A stretch of DNA of 64,000 nt from JAUWMI01 sp964454265 (GTDB taxonomy: Bacteria; Sumerlaeota; Sumerlaeia; MWCT01; JAUWMI01): assembly GCA_964454265.1 (NCBI GenBank), contig CAYVXD010000003.1, forward strand, positions 8,596 to 72,595, read 5' to 3'. The notes beneath the pieces were generated by a model. It was not told the origin of the DNA. It saw nothing but the letters and a program-made list of their open reading frames with translations, and made no database searches. A program made the translations under genes and the position numbers. Positions 1 to 8,620 of the stretch are shown piece by piece (position 1 is the first letter of the stretch; each line of letters starts with the position of its first letter).

Positions 1-50
1 ACCGGCTTTTTCGCTTTTGCAGAAGACAGTGTGACCCGTCTGAATATCCG

Positions 51-79
51 TTGACTTTGCTGTCGGGTTTTCATATAGA
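51..79 (+). promoter_or_regulatory. possible sigma-70 type promoter upstream of the pseudokinase pair
   Basis: A TTGACT box at 51-56 is followed after exactly 17 bases by TATAGA at 74-79. It lies about 200 bases upstream of the first gene and nothing else in 1-281 looks coding. The -10 box matches the consensus at only four of six positions, so this is tentative. Confidence 0.3.
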
Positions 80-281
80 ATAACGATTAAGAACCAAGAA
101 TTTGTGAAGAAGAAGCCAGCTCATCGAGCGCCCATTAACTTTTCCATTGTCTGGTAGTTGCCGCCTCAAATGATTCCCCAGCGTTAGGCGATTAAAGGAC
201 CAGTTTTTCTTGTCTGCGCTGAAACGCTCGATCCGTTATGAGTTACATACCACGGTGCGTCTGAAAAAATAAAGGTGCTAT

Positions 282-1121
282 ATGCCATACAATCCTGCGC
301 GAAACTACGTCGTTCAGAAGAACCTTGAGAGCATTGACCGTATCTCGACGTTTTATGCCACACAGAGATACTTTAACCGCGAGGTCTGGCTGTCGCGCAT
401 TTCGCTCTACTATTCCGATTCACCTGACATTTTGAAAATATGCGAACAGGAACTTCGCAAATGGGCCGGCCTGAGGCATCCCGTACTTCCCCAGATAATT
501 GACGCGTGGGCCGAAGAAAACGAGCTGGTATTCGTCGCGAAGGCCCTGAGCGGTACCTCACTTCTGGACTTTGTGAATCAGCGGTTCGTTCCAGAGCTGG
601 AGCTGGCCTTGCAAATCGGGCGCGACATTGCATCGGTCATGGGGTATCTGCACAACCGGGGCATTAGCCACGGGGCACTGGAGCTCGATTCTTTTATTTT
701 AGAAGACGATAAATGGTTGCGGCTCCGCCAGACCAACTTTGCATCGCACATTCAGCAGCTGTTTGATCGTATCAAACGGCTCGAGGTGCCTGATGAAGAG
801 AGTGATCGCCACAACCGCAAGAATGATCTGGCTAGCTGGGGAGCCATTCTGGGTGCGCTATTAACCGGCGATGAGTCGTTCGGCTACAAAAAGCTGGTCG
901 GCAAAAAGGAGCGTGTCATTGAACTCGAGGGTCTTTCAGTAAGAAGCACGAATCCGAAGGTCCCAGTTGCCCTGGAAGAGCTAATTTTGAAATCTCTGGC
1001 CATTGGCCTGGACCGGGAAACAGGGATACAGAGTTTTGCGGAAATCGAACAGGGGCTCAGTCAGCTCCAGACGCAACAGTCTCCGTCGCCTTCGCGCGGG
1101 CAGGGAAAGGGTGCTGCGTGA
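282..1121 (+). CDS. protein kinase-like fold protein, probable pseudokinase
   Basis: A 279-residue cytoplasmic protein with the layout of a eukaryotic-type Ser/Thr kinase but without its catalytic residues. The segment LHNRGISHGALELDSFIL (residues 123-140) aligns with the usual LHxxGIxHRDLKPxNIL, so the catalytic Asp is Ala, the following Lys is Glu and the Mg-binding Asn is Ser. The DFG position reads TNF (151-153). The subdomain IX-like NDLASWGAILGALLTG (181-196) is kept, which supports the fold. There is no signal peptide or membrane segment. Start ATG at 282. The next gene overlaps the stop codon, so the two are translationally coupled. The family assignment comes from motif alignment by eye. 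The protein probably binds a partner or regulates the next protein; that role is inference. Confidence 0.7.
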   Translation: MPYNPARNYVVQKNLESIDRISTFYATQRYFNREVWLSRISLYYSDSPDILKICEQELRKWAGLRHPVLPQIIDAWAEENELVFVAKALSGTSLLDFVNQRFVPELELALQIGRDIASVMGYLHNRGISHGALELDSFILEDDKWLRLRQTNFASHIQQLFDRIKRLEVPDEESDRHNRKNDLASWGAILGALLTGDESFGYKKLVGKKERVIELEGLSVRSTNPKVPVALEELILKSLAIGLDRETGIQSFAEIEQGLSQLQTQQSPSPSRGQGKGAA

Positions 1122-2458
1122 TGCTCCTGGCTCCGAATGCAATTTTAGGTAATTTCCGGATTCTACAACCCCTTGGCAGCAATACGCTCTTCGAGGATTA
1201 TCTGGTGGAACATTGTTTTCTTCACACCACATGCCAGCTAAGGGTCCTGACTCATCCAACGCTTTCCGACCTGAATGTCATTGAACGCATTCAACAGGAT
1301 CTCGTCGTGTTTTCTCAGCTGTCACATCCCAGCATCCCGGTATTCTATACAGCAGATGTTGTTGACAAACTTTTCTTTTACACCCTTGAATATCGGGAAG
1401 GGCGGCCATTGTCCGATTGCTTTGCCCAGGAGAAGATTACCTCAGTTGAGAAATTCGCAACACTGTTCCGAATGATCGTTGACATTCTCCACTATTTACA
1501 AACAAAGAGCATCAGCGCGGAGCGGCTCGAGCCAGGTGACATTCTATTGAACCAAGAACAAATCGTGATAACGAAGATCAATCTTTTCTCCTCTGTGCCC
1601 GAATTGCCAGTATTGCTCGACAGTGCGCTCCGGGAAATACTGCAACAACAGACCGGCCTGTTTTTCCAGCACGGCTCATACCATAGCTTCGCCAATATCC
1701 ATCAATTGGGCCGCTGGATGTTTGAGACCGTAGCAACAGGGACTCTGGAGGACGCCGAGGCGAATTTGCAGCGCGAAATGGAAGCCTATTTCAGACGAAA
1801 GCCAAAGAAGGACGAACCGCTACCACGTCTCATCCCGGATGCGGATCAGCGCATTGAATCGCTTATCCTGAAGACAGGACGCGATAGATACTCGGGCGGG
1901 TTTGGCTCTCTACGGGAAGTCATGGGCGCTCTGGACCAGCTGGTATCTCCAAAACCTGCCGTGGAGGAGGAACTGCCCGCATCTGCTGAGCTGACAGAGA
2001 CTCCTATCTGGGATTTTGAGCCAACCATCGAAGCACCGGCGCCCATCCTGCCACGCCGTGAACATAAGCCACTCTGGAAGGTGATCATTGTGGCGGTGGC
2101 AGTACTGGCAGTCGCTGCAGGAATTGGCATCGGCCTTATGTCGGTCTTGCCTGCGCTCCGGGCAACCAATATTGCTCCGACTGCCCGGGCAACTGCGACC
2201 AGTAACTTTGTAAAACTGCATGCCGAAGTGGAACTCGACGGGACTGCCAGCTCGGATCCCGACAACGATAAGCTCTCTTACTATTGGGAAGTCGTGTCTC
2301 CGGCGGATGCCAAGGTACTCTTCAGTCAAAACAAGACCCGTGAGGCTGGAAAGATTCGCGCCGTGTTCGTGAGCCGCGGGGTTATTAAAATTCAGCTTCG
2401 TGTGTTTGATGGATCCAACTTCAGCAGCCCGGCCTATGTTCTGGTCAATGTCTATTAA
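1118..2458 (+). CDS. second pseudokinase-like protein with membrane anchor and PKD-like ectodomain
   Basis: 446 residues. The N-terminal part (residues 10-275) again resembles a Ser/Thr kinase domain: a glycine-rich-like start ILGNFRILQPLGSN, and SISAERLEPGDILL (131-144) at the HRDLKPxNIL position, so HRD reads AER. No DFG is seen (KINLFS). A Pro/Glu-rich linker (277-318) leads to one transmembrane helix (about 320-344). An outside domain of about 95 residues follows, with the PKD/cadherin-like pattern DGTASSDPDNDKLSYYWEV. GTG at 1118 and ATG at 1121 are both possible starts; GGGAAAGG at 1103-1110 serves either. The layout is that of a transmembrane PASTA-type kinase with the catalytic centre lost and a PKD fold as sensor. 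Function is unknown. Confidence 0.7.
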   Translation: MMLLAPNAILGNFRILQPLGSNTLFEDYLVEHCFLHTTCQLRVLTHPTLSDLNVIERIQQDLVVFSQLSHPSIPVFYTADVVDKLFFYTLEYREGRPLSDCFAQEKITSVEKFATLFRMIVDILHYLQTKSISAERLEPGDILLNQEQIVITKINLFSSVPELPVLLDSALREILQQQTGLFFQHGSYHSFANIHQLGRWMFETVATGTLEDAEANLQREMEAYFRRKPKKDEPLPRLIPDADQRIESLILKTGRDRYSGGFGSLREVMGALDQLVSPKPAVEEELPASAELTETPIWDFEPTIEAPAPILPRREHKPLWKVIIVAVAVLAVAAGIGIGLMSVLPALRATNIAPTARATATSNFVKLHAEVELDGTASSDPDNDKLSYYWEVVSPADAKVLFSQNKTREAGKIRAVFVSRGVIKIQLRVFDGSNFSSPAYVLVNVY

Positions 2459-2660
2459 TAATCTGGCCGAGGGAATGGATCGCAGTCGCGGGTGAGCGCT
2501 TTCTGAGATAACCGGGATCGTTATTTACTGGCTGGCGGTAGGCTCAACGACCATGAGATAACGGCACGTGCCCGGGCGAGCTTAAGCGTGCCAAAAGAAA
2601 GAAGAGCGACGGTTATTACTCAGAGCATCGTATTGGTGTCATTGTATGAGTTATTAAAGT

Positions 2661-2724
2661 TTCACGCAAAGCCGCAAAGTCGCTAAGAAAACGGAACTTT
2701 GCGTTCTTGGCGTCTTTGCGAGAG
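2661..2724. repeat. imperfect inverted repeat of the CGCAAAG / CTTTGCG type
   Basis: The left arm CACGCAAAGCCGCAAAG and the right arm CTTTGCG...CGTCTTTGCG face each other around 2690-2700. I remember this kind of palindromic element as common in intergenic DNA of environmental bacterial genomes. It overlaps the first codons of the longest reading frame of the next gene (2699), which is one reason to place that gene's start further downstream. The rest of 2459-2788 shows nothing else I can support. Confidence 0.5.
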
Positions 2725-2788
2725 ATTTAAAATCTGTAACCTGTTTAGTACTCTCATTAGTAACTCCTCTACGCCAAAGGCGCACAAA

Positions 2789-3943
2789 ATGCCGCGTGGG
2801 ACAGGAAACACAAAAGTATTTCTTATGCAGAGTCCGCATGCCTGGACTGGCGTGTGGCAGCGGCCCCACCATATTGTTTCACGCCTGGCCCGCATGTATC
2901 CTTGTTACTATATCAACTCGCAATATCTGTTCAACGTTTGGCGAGCACCTGGAAAGTTCCTGCGGGAGCGACGCATACGGGTTCATCAGAATCTTGAGAT
3001 TCAAACGATTCTTTTGCTGAACGGCGAGCGCTTTAAAGCCATCCGGTCATATAACAAGCGGCACCTGGCTGCGGCATTTCAACGTATTGCCTCACAGTAT
3101 CAGGCAGACCAGATCGTGCTATGGATTTACAACCCGCATGAGTCGCACCTGGCCGACACGGTGCCTCATCGAACATTGGTCTATGACATCATGGACGAGT
3201 ACGCAGGGTTTCCCTGGTCGCCTCCTAATATCGAGGCTGAAGAGCGGAAGCTGCTGGAACAGGCTGACGTAGTCTTTGCAGGGACGAAGGCGCTCCATGA
3301 CGCCAAGCGCCAATTTGCCAGGAAAATTCGCTGCCTGCTCTCTGCTGTGGAGTTTGATCATTTTCACCAGGCAACACGTTCCGCCACCCAAATTCCAGAG
3401 GACATGCGCGGAATTCGCGAGCACGCCGAAGTGGTTCTAGGCTACTACGGCATGGTGGATATGCGGATTGATCAAGGCCTGCTCGCGGCAGTCGCACAGG
3501 CGCATCCGAAGTGGGCCATTGTGCTGATCGGTCCACGTGTAGGTTCATTCGACCGGCTTGAACGCCAGCCCAATGTCTACTTCCTCGGCCAGCGAAGCTA
3601 TCAATCCCTGCCAGCATATACAAAAGCCTTTGACGTCTGCATCATCCCTTTTGTTAGTGACAAACTGACTACACACATCAATCCCACGAAGGTACTGGAG
3701 TATTTTGCCGCGGGGAAACCTGTGGTGACCACATTTATTCCGGATATCCAGGAATACTATCGAGATATTGCTTACATTGCGTCTGATAAAGAGGGGTTTT
3801 TGCGTAGTCTTGAACTGGCGGTGAGCGAAGGCAAGCAGGAGGGTGTGCGGGTGAAACGCGGTGTGGATGTTGCGCGCCAAGCCTCCTGGGACACAGTGGT
3901 CAAACAAATGCTGGAAGACCTGGGGCTGGAAGCCACGCCGTAA
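2789..3943 (+). CDS. family 1 type glycosyltransferase (GT-B fold)
   Basis: 384 residues from the ATG at 2789. The N-terminus (KVFLMQSPHAWTGVWQRPHHIV) has the RPHH motif seen in a group of GT-B glycosyltransferases that transfer sugars from nucleotide donors. The C-terminal half has the expected donor-site region, with HINPTKVLEYFAAGKPVVTT where family 4 and family 1 enzymes carry their Pro-Lys/Glu-Ala-Gly-Pro-Val pattern. The frame is open back to 2699, but those 30 codons lie in a palindromic repeat and look unlike protein. The 2789 start has AAAGG at 2776-2780. No membrane helix is seen. Likely role: cytoplasmic-face sugar transfer in surface polysaccharide or glycolipid synthesis; the acceptor is unknown. 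Confidence 0.8.
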   Translation: MPRGTGNTKVFLMQSPHAWTGVWQRPHHIVSRLARMYPCYYINSQYLFNVWRAPGKFLRERRIRVHQNLEIQTILLLNGERFKAIRSYNKRHLAAAFQRIASQYQADQIVLWIYNPHESHLADTVPHRTLVYDIMDEYAGFPWSPPNIEAEERKLLEQADVVFAGTKALHDAKRQFARKIRCLLSAVEFDHFHQATRSATQIPEDMRGIREHAEVVLGYYGMVDMRIDQGLLAAVAQAHPKWAIVLIGPRVGSFDRLERQPNVYFLGQRSYQSLPAYTKAFDVCIIPFVSDKLTTHINPTKVLEYFAAGKPVVTTFIPDIQEYYRDIAYIASDKEGFLRSLELAVSEGKQEGVRVKRGVDVARQASWDTVVKQMLEDLGLEATP

Positions 3944-3987
3944 GCCCAAACACCTGGACATTGTGAGTGTTTGCAGAATACGAAAAG

Positions 3988-4018
3988 AAAGGGGAGATGG
4001 TCGTATCATCTCCCCTTT
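3988..4018. terminator. stem-loop between convergent genes, likely bidirectional terminator
   Basis: A 12-base perfect stem (AAAGGGGAGATG, 3988-3999, with CATCTCCCCTTT, 4007-4018) and a 7-base loop. It lies 45 bases after the glycosyltransferase stop and 29 bases beyond the stop of the convergent fragment on the minus strand. The stem itself ends in CCCCTTT on one strand and AAAGGGG on the other, so it could act on both strands. Confidence 0.65.
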
Positions 4019-4046
4019 GATTCATCGGCCAGATTGAAGCCCTGCC

Positions 4047-4277
4047 TTAGTAGTAGAGCTGCCAGTTGCTCGCGTCGGTGACGAGACCACTGGTATACGC
4101 AAGAATTCGGCCGTTCATGTCCGTAATGCAGAGCAACGTATAAGTCCCTTTGTCAATAGCTACACTGTCTCCAATAGAGCCAATTGCACCGCCAGAGGAA
4201 TCCGAGCCGTCAATGGACTGGAAATTGTACTGGCCGAGTGGCCTGGGCGCTTCTGGTCTTTGTCTACCACTATGACA
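4047..4277 (-). pseudogene. C-terminal remnant of a secreted protein ending in the WxLYY tail
   Basis: Reading the minus strand from 4277 down to the TAA at 4047 gives 76 codons with no credible start. The last residues are TDASNWQLYY followed by the stop. The preceding text is protein-like (SIGDSVAIDKGTYTLLCITD). The same tail, W-x-L-Y then Y or E, closes the two intact secreted proteins at 30165-31673 and 32040-33023. The remnant sits directly behind the TPR gene and lacks a signal peptide and Pro/Thr linker, so I read it as the 3' end of a gene whose 5' part was deleted. A frameshifted start further upstream is possible but not visible. Confidence 0.6.
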
Positions 4278-4281
4278 TCAA

Positions 4282-5337
4282 TCATGAAGACGACAGCATG
4301 CGCTCCAGGAGCCGCTTGAGGCATTCCTCGCAGGTATCTACGTGATATTTTTCGTAGGCAATCTTCATGTACTTGCGGGCTTCCTGTTTTTGCCCGAGTG
4401 CAAGATAGCTGAGCCCCAGATAGTAATTCGTTGAATAGTCCTCCGGCCCTTCGACTGAGCTGCGCTTGAGCAATGTCTCAGCGGTATGGTAGTTCCCCAG
4501 GTGATAATAGCACAAGCCCAGGTAGGCGGAAAACAAGGGATCATCCCGATAGAGGGAAGTCAATTCGAGGAATTTACGCTTCGCTTTGCTATAGTCATGC
4601 ATCTCCATATAGGCAATGCCCTGGACAAAGTGGGCCTCTTTGTTGTGGGGATCGAGTTGGAGAATGAGCCGAAAGACCTCGAGTGCACCTTGTGGATTAC
4701 CGTAGTGGAGCAGCCGGGAGCTGCGACGAAAATAGTTTCGGATCAGAAAAAAACGTATCACCCGATTAAGGAGGGGCAGATGCGCCGTGCGTTCGTACCA
4801 GCGCCGAAGCAACAGCCGACGCGACATCGTTTCTTCCAGCCCGGGTGGTGGGAACCGATCCGGATGCTTCAGGAGTTCTTCCTCAAACGTCAGGGATAGG
4901 CGACAGAGAAAATCCACATTGTGACTGATGCCATCGCGGCGGAGGCGCTCGAGCGCCTCGCTGGTGTGGCCTTGCTTATACATGGCAAGGGCCTGATAAT
5001 TCTGCGCGAGCTGGTTCTCTGGCTGAAGCGCCAAACAACGCTCCAGCACCTGCACAGCATCGTCGTAGCGGCCCCAATCAAAATAGACCTGCCCGAGAAA
5101 GAGATAATAGGAAGGGTTTTCGGGCGAGAATTCCAAAGCGGTATTCAGAGCCTTTTCGGCTTGATGAAACTCTCCCGCCTCTACGGACAGTCGTGCGATC
5201 TGCAAGTAGAGTTGGTGCTCGGCAGGGCGCCGCTTCAGAGCCTCGCAATAGAGCGTGATTGCCTTCTCATGTTGCCCTTTTGCAGCTAGCTTATCGCCTT
5301 TGAGAACCAGTTGTTGGGTAGCCAAAAAATTGAGCAC
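4282..5337 (-). CDS. tetratricopeptide repeat protein
   Basis: 351 residues with clear TPR units. At the N-terminus (residues about 10-115) the motif recurs as AxxLYxxALxxxPxxxxxYLxLAxxxxxxGxxxxA, for example YYLFLGQVYFDWGRYDDAVQ and LEFSPENPSYYLFLGQ. A second block occupies about residues 215-335 (GALEVFRLILQLDPHNKEAH, YLGLCYYHLGNYHTAETLL, YYLGLSYLALGQKQEARKY). The two blocks are joined by a basic, hydrophobic stretch (MSRRLLLRRWYERTAHLPLL onward) that may be a membrane-associated helix. There is no signal peptide. TPR domains build protein-protein interfaces; the partner is unknown. A cysteine pair (TCEECLKRL) lies near the C-terminus. Convergent with the glycosyltransferase gene and divergent from the next gene. 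Confidence 0.8.
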   Translation of the reverse strand: MLNFLATQQLVLKGDKLAAKGQHEKAITLYCEALKRRPAEHQLYLQIARLSVEAGEFHQAEKALNTALEFSPENPSYYLFLGQVYFDWGRYDDAVQVLERCLALQPENQLAQNYQALAMYKQGHTSEALERLRRDGISHNVDFLCRLSLTFEEELLKHPDRFPPPGLEETMSRRLLLRRWYERTAHLPLLNRVIRFFLIRNYFRRSSRLLHYGNPQGALEVFRLILQLDPHNKEAHFVQGIAYMEMHDYSKAKRKFLELTSLYRDDPLFSAYLGLCYYHLGNYHTAETLLKRSSVEGPEDYSTNYYLGLSYLALGQKQEARKYMKIAYEKYHVDTCEECLKRLLERMLSSS

Positions 5338-5574
5338 GGTGCTGTCTCCGTTTTATGTAGAGTTCTCCCCGAGGCAAACCATCCGGCTTCAATATCTAAG
5401 AAAGCGAGGTTGCGTAGTTTTGCTTTGCAATATATGGAGAGGTAAGATATGAGTCAAACATTATTTGCTTGTAGCATACGGGTAGCACTGTGATGTCCGG
5501 GTGTTTAGTACCATCCTGTTCGGAGAGAACAATAAGGTAGCATCGGGAGCCACCACGGTGCGTGAGCGGACACG

Positions 5575-6840
5575 GTGATGAAGAGAGGCCGCTATGTTCT
5601 GTGCGCAATTCTTCTGCTGGCCACTGGCATACGAGTGGGCCACCTGCGCCATTTCTTCTGGATTGATGAAAGTTTCTCCGCAGCACTCGCCACGCAGGAT
5701 TTTAAAACAATTGCGCGGCTCAGTGCGAAAGACGTACACCCACCCCTCTATTTCTGGACGCTCCGGTTATGGAACTTGGCTGGGCTCCAGCTGTTCGGCA
5801 CCTCACCCGCAGCTACAACTATACACCTTATTGACTACCGGCTTGGCACGCGGTCGGCGCCAGCCGAATTTGTCGTTAGCGAACAAGGACGCGAGCCTGC
5901 CGCACTGGCTGATGGGATTCATCCAGCCTTGTGGGAAAGGTATATGCTAGCCCCGCTCTGGTTTCTTCGACTGCTCAATGTCCTGGGGGCGCTTATCAGT
6001 ATATGGCTCCTATGGATTCTGGCCACACGTCTTTACCCTGACAAGCCGGGTATCGCAGTGTATGGCTGTTTGATATTCGCCTGTTCTGGCTTTGCCATTT
6101 TCTGGGATACGGTGATTCGAAGCTACTCATTTGTTGCGATATTCATTCTCGCACTCCACCTCGTGTGGCCTCTAATGCCGGGTTCACTTCTCGGGCGTAT
6201 TCTGTTCTCTACAGCGCTCGCTATCTTGCTTCTCCTGAGTTACATGACCAGCTATATTGCGCTTTTCTTTCTTCCAGCGTATGGAGTGATGATGGTGCTG
6301 CAAGCCACGCCAGGCCGCAGGTGGGCCTGGTATGTTGCCCCCATTCTACTCAGCGTAGTGCTCTTTATACTAGTCTGGGGAAGTCGCATGGCCCACCAGC
6401 TAGGGCTTGGGCCCTCTGCTGGAGCACTGTCGCTGACCTCCTTTTTGCCGGAGCTCCTTCACAACGCGGCTGTCTGCATCTCGCTCTTCTGGCCTTTGCT
6501 CTTCTCCTATGCACCGTGGATGGTGCTCAATGCCAGCACCTCGCCAATCTTATACCATGTGGTGTTTCTCCTTTTCTCCATAACAATTGGCTTCGGAATA
6601 TGGCGTTATCGAAGAGGCCTGAGCACATCTGACGGGCTTGTGCTGAGCTCGATACTGGTACCATTTCTTGTGCCAACGGTGGTGGATGCCCTGCGCCCGG
6701 GCCTACTGCCCCTAGAGGCGCGCTATTTCTATCCCATCTTGCCCTTCTTTGCTCTCTTCCTCGCAGCAGGGCTCTTGGAGATCAAGGCTGCGATCCTCAA
6801 CCGTATGGTAAAGGAGACACACAGGAAAAAATCTACTTGA
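5575..6840 (+). CDS. GT39-like polytopic membrane glycosyltransferase
   Basis: 421 residues with roughly nine to eleven hydrophobic helices. The first extracytoplasmic loop has FWIDESFSAAL and DVHPPLYFWTLRLW. Acidic D-E after the first helix and HPPLYF are hallmarks of the PMT/ArnT (GT39/GT83) group, which uses polyprenyl-phosphate sugars on the outer face of the inner membrane. The C-terminus is short and basic. GTG at 5575 and ATG at 5578 are both possible; no strong ribosome site is visible. The upstream gap 5338-5574 holds nothing I can identify. Donor and acceptor are unknown; lipid A or surface glycan decoration is plausible. Confidence 0.75.
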   Translation: MMKRGRYVLCAILLLATGIRVGHLRHFFWIDESFSAALATQDFKTIARLSAKDVHPPLYFWTLRLWNLAGLQLFGTSPAATTIHLIDYRLGTRSAPAEFVVSEQGREPAALADGIHPALWERYMLAPLWFLRLLNVLGALISIWLLWILATRLYPDKPGIAVYGCLIFACSGFAIFWDTVIRSYSFVAIFILALHLVWPLMPGSLLGRILFSTALAILLLLSYMTSYIALFFLPAYGVMMVLQATPGRRWAWYVAPILLSVVLFILVWGSRMAHQLGLGPSAGALSLTSFLPELLHNAAVCISLFWPLLFSYAPWMVLNASTSPILYHVVFLLFSITIGFGIWRYRRGLSTSDGLVLSSILVPFLVPTVVDALRPGLLPLEARYFYPILPFFALFLAAGLLEIKAAILNRMVKETHRKKST

Positions 6841-7087
6841 AAGCACCCAGAGGGTCTGATAGAGAAATTTTGGTTTGCATGGTGCAGCGGACTAACGTGC
6901 GGTTTTTTGTTACCGCAATAGTATCGCATGACCATGCACCCCGCGAGTGCGTGGTATGTCTTAGTGGATATACTGGGAGGCCAGGAAAACAAATTCTTCA
7001 CACTGGCTGGTTTTGCATACCCAAGCACCGGCTGTTTGCAGGAGTTGGGAAAGTAAAATTCTCACTTTGTAAAAAGGAGCGGCTGCT

Positions 7088-8227
7088 ATGAAAGTGGTTT
7101 TTAAAAAAGAGGATCTGGCCTATGCGACCAGCGTGGTGCACCACCTTGTCCTTCCGCAGAGCCCTCTGCCAATCCTCGGCAACATTCTCGTCCGGGCGTC
7201 GGAAAAAACAGCCACATTTATTGCCAGCGACATGGAGTCGTGCGTGAAGTGCGATGTCGCCGCAGAGACTGCAGCGAAAGGGGAGACGACGATTCCGGCG
7301 TCAACCTTTGCCGAAATTGTGCGGGAACTCCCGGATGCCAGTATCACTATTAGCCTGGAAGACAAGCTGGTGAAGATTAGCTGCGAAACAAATAACTACT
7401 CCCTCACAACAATGCCAACGGAGGATTTCCCTCGCTGGCCTGATGTCGAGCCGCTGCTCTCATTTGAGATGCCCCAGAAGACTTTCAAACAGGTTATCAA
7501 TAAGACGCTATTTGCGGTGCCGCAAAAGGACCCGCGCCGTGTGCTCTTAGGGGCCTACATGGACATTAAGGATAAGGTGCTGAAGTGCGTGGCCACCGAT
7601 GGCAAAAAGCTGGGCTTTATTCAGGTCGAGCCTGAGCGCTGCGAAGGGGGCACAACGGCGTCGGCCATTATGCCGCAGAAAATTCTGTCGGAGCTGCAGA
7701 AAAGCCTGCGCGATGAAGGAACCCTTCGCGTCACACTCGGACAGCGCCAAGTTGCCTTCGATTTGCACAACGTCCTTTACGTCTCCAACAAGATCGAAGG
7801 AACCTACCCCAACTATGAGATGGTGATCCCGAAAGATTTTGTGCACCAGATAACGCTCACCAAGGAGGTGTTCATCCAGGGCATTCGCCGGGCCGCCATT
7901 ATCTCGGAGGAGAAAAATAATTCGATTCTTATCAAATTCCGGCCCAACGAGGCATTTATCTCTGCAATGACTTTTGACATTGGGTCGTTCGAAGGTTCCG
8001 TGCCTGTGAGCTACGATGGAAGTGGTTTCGACATCGCGTTCAACTACAAGTACCTCCTGGACGTCCTGAGGGTGATTGATACGAAGGAAGCCATCATGAA
8101 GGTAAAATCACCCAGCGCCCCGGTTATTTTCAACGAGACGGACGGACAGAACGCCCTGTACCTCGTCATGCCAATCAAGCTGGCAGACCTGGAGTCCAGA
8201 GATACAGAGGAAGAGGGCAATGCATAA
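7088..8227 (+). CDS. dnaN: DNA polymerase III beta subunit (sliding clamp)
   Basis: 379 residues, close to the family's usual 365-380. Beta clamps form a dimeric ring that tethers the replicative polymerase to DNA. The start MKVVFKKEDLAYATSVVHH and the segment LPILGNILVRAS match the family N-terminal domain, as do PRRVLLGAYMDIKDKVLKCVATDGKKL in the second domain and the C-terminal ending LYLVMPIKL, where the family has its VMPM/VMPI-R/K-L pocket end. AAGGAG at 7073-7078 sets the ATG at 7088. dnaA and recF, often next to dnaN, are not here, so the gene stands outside the classic origin cluster. Confidence 0.95.
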   Translation: MKVVFKKEDLAYATSVVHHLVLPQSPLPILGNILVRASEKTATFIASDMESCVKCDVAAETAAKGETTIPASTFAEIVRELPDASITISLEDKLVKISCETNNYSLTTMPTEDFPRWPDVEPLLSFEMPQKTFKQVINKTLFAVPQKDPRRVLLGAYMDIKDKVLKCVATDGKKLGFIQVEPERCEGGTTASAIMPQKILSELQKSLRDEGTLRVTLGQRQVAFDLHNVLYVSNKIEGTYPNYEMVIPKDFVHQITLTKEVFIQGIRRAAIISEEKNNSILIKFRPNEAFISAMTFDIGSFEGSVPVSYDGSGFDIAFNYKYLLDVLRVIDTKEAIMKVKSPSAPVIFNETDGQNALYLVMPIKLADLESRDTEEEGNA

Positions 8228-8360
8228 CCCTGGTGAAAGATGCCGCATGAGAATTTCTTGTGGTTTGTAATATTGCTTACAGATAGCTGGGTATACCAGA
8301 GCGATACTCAAAATTGTATTGTTTGTCGGAAAGCATCATACAAATCGGGAATAAAATCTC

Positions 8361-8555
8361 ATGAAAGACATTTTGATTCTGGCCGTTATTATCCTTGTCT
8401 GGTTCGGCCTGCAAAAATTCGTCCTGCCCAGGTTTGGCATCAGCACCTGACTGTCCGAGAGCTGCCGTGTCGAGGATCGACGCGAAAAAAAGCCAACTGA
8501 TACCCCCGTTTCGGAAACAGAGAAACACGCAACAGCAACTGAAGAGGACGACTAA
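8361..8555 (+). CDS. small membrane protein, candidate selenoprotein (in-frame TGA at 8448)
   Basis: The frame opens at ATG 8361 with one transmembrane helix (ILILAVIILVWFGLQKF) and reaches LPRFGIST, then a TGA at 8448-8450. Without any frame change it continues for 34 more sense codons (LSESCRVEDRREKK...) to TAA at 8553-8555, giving 64 residues if TGA is read as selenocysteine (U). The tail is highly charged, protein-like and ends just before a strong terminator. From memory, a family of tiny bacterial membrane proteins shares the pattern LPxxGxxT-C-xSxxC, so U would sit at the first Cys, followed by Cys five positions later. A hairpin fitting bacterial SECIS rules starts 15 bases after the TGA. 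The alternative is a plain 29-residue peptide. Confidence 0.68.
8466..8484 (+). promoter_or_regulatory. candidate bacterial SECIS hairpin
   Basis: CGTGTCGA (8466-8473) pairs fully with TCGACGCG (8477-8484), one pair being G-U, around a GGA triloop (8474-8476). As I recall them, published bacterial SECIS rules ask for a 4-16 bp upper stem, an apical loop of 3-14 bases with G in its first two positions, and 16-37 bases between TGA and loop. Here the stem is 8 bp, the loop is 3 bases starting GG, and 23 bases separate TGA and loop. Confidence 0.6.
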
Positions 8556-8589
8556 CCATAAAGGAAAATTCTGGCGGTTGCCATACATA

Positions 8590-8620
8590 AGAGGGGCAGC
8601 ATAGCTGCCCCTCTTTTTTT
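8590..8620 (+). terminator. rho-independent terminator
   Basis: Perfect 11-base stem (AGAGGGGCAGC with GCTGCCCCTCT) around a 3-base loop, followed by a run of T to 8620. It lies 35 bases after the TAA at 8555 and fits termination of the dnaN/small-selenoprotein transcript. Its position supports the longer reading of the small gene but does not prove it. Confidence 0.85.

Noticed and set aside
2699..2788. Longer start of the glycosyltransferase gene
   Set aside because: These 30 codons lie in a CGCAAAG-type palindrome and do not resemble protein; ATG 2789 fits the family start.
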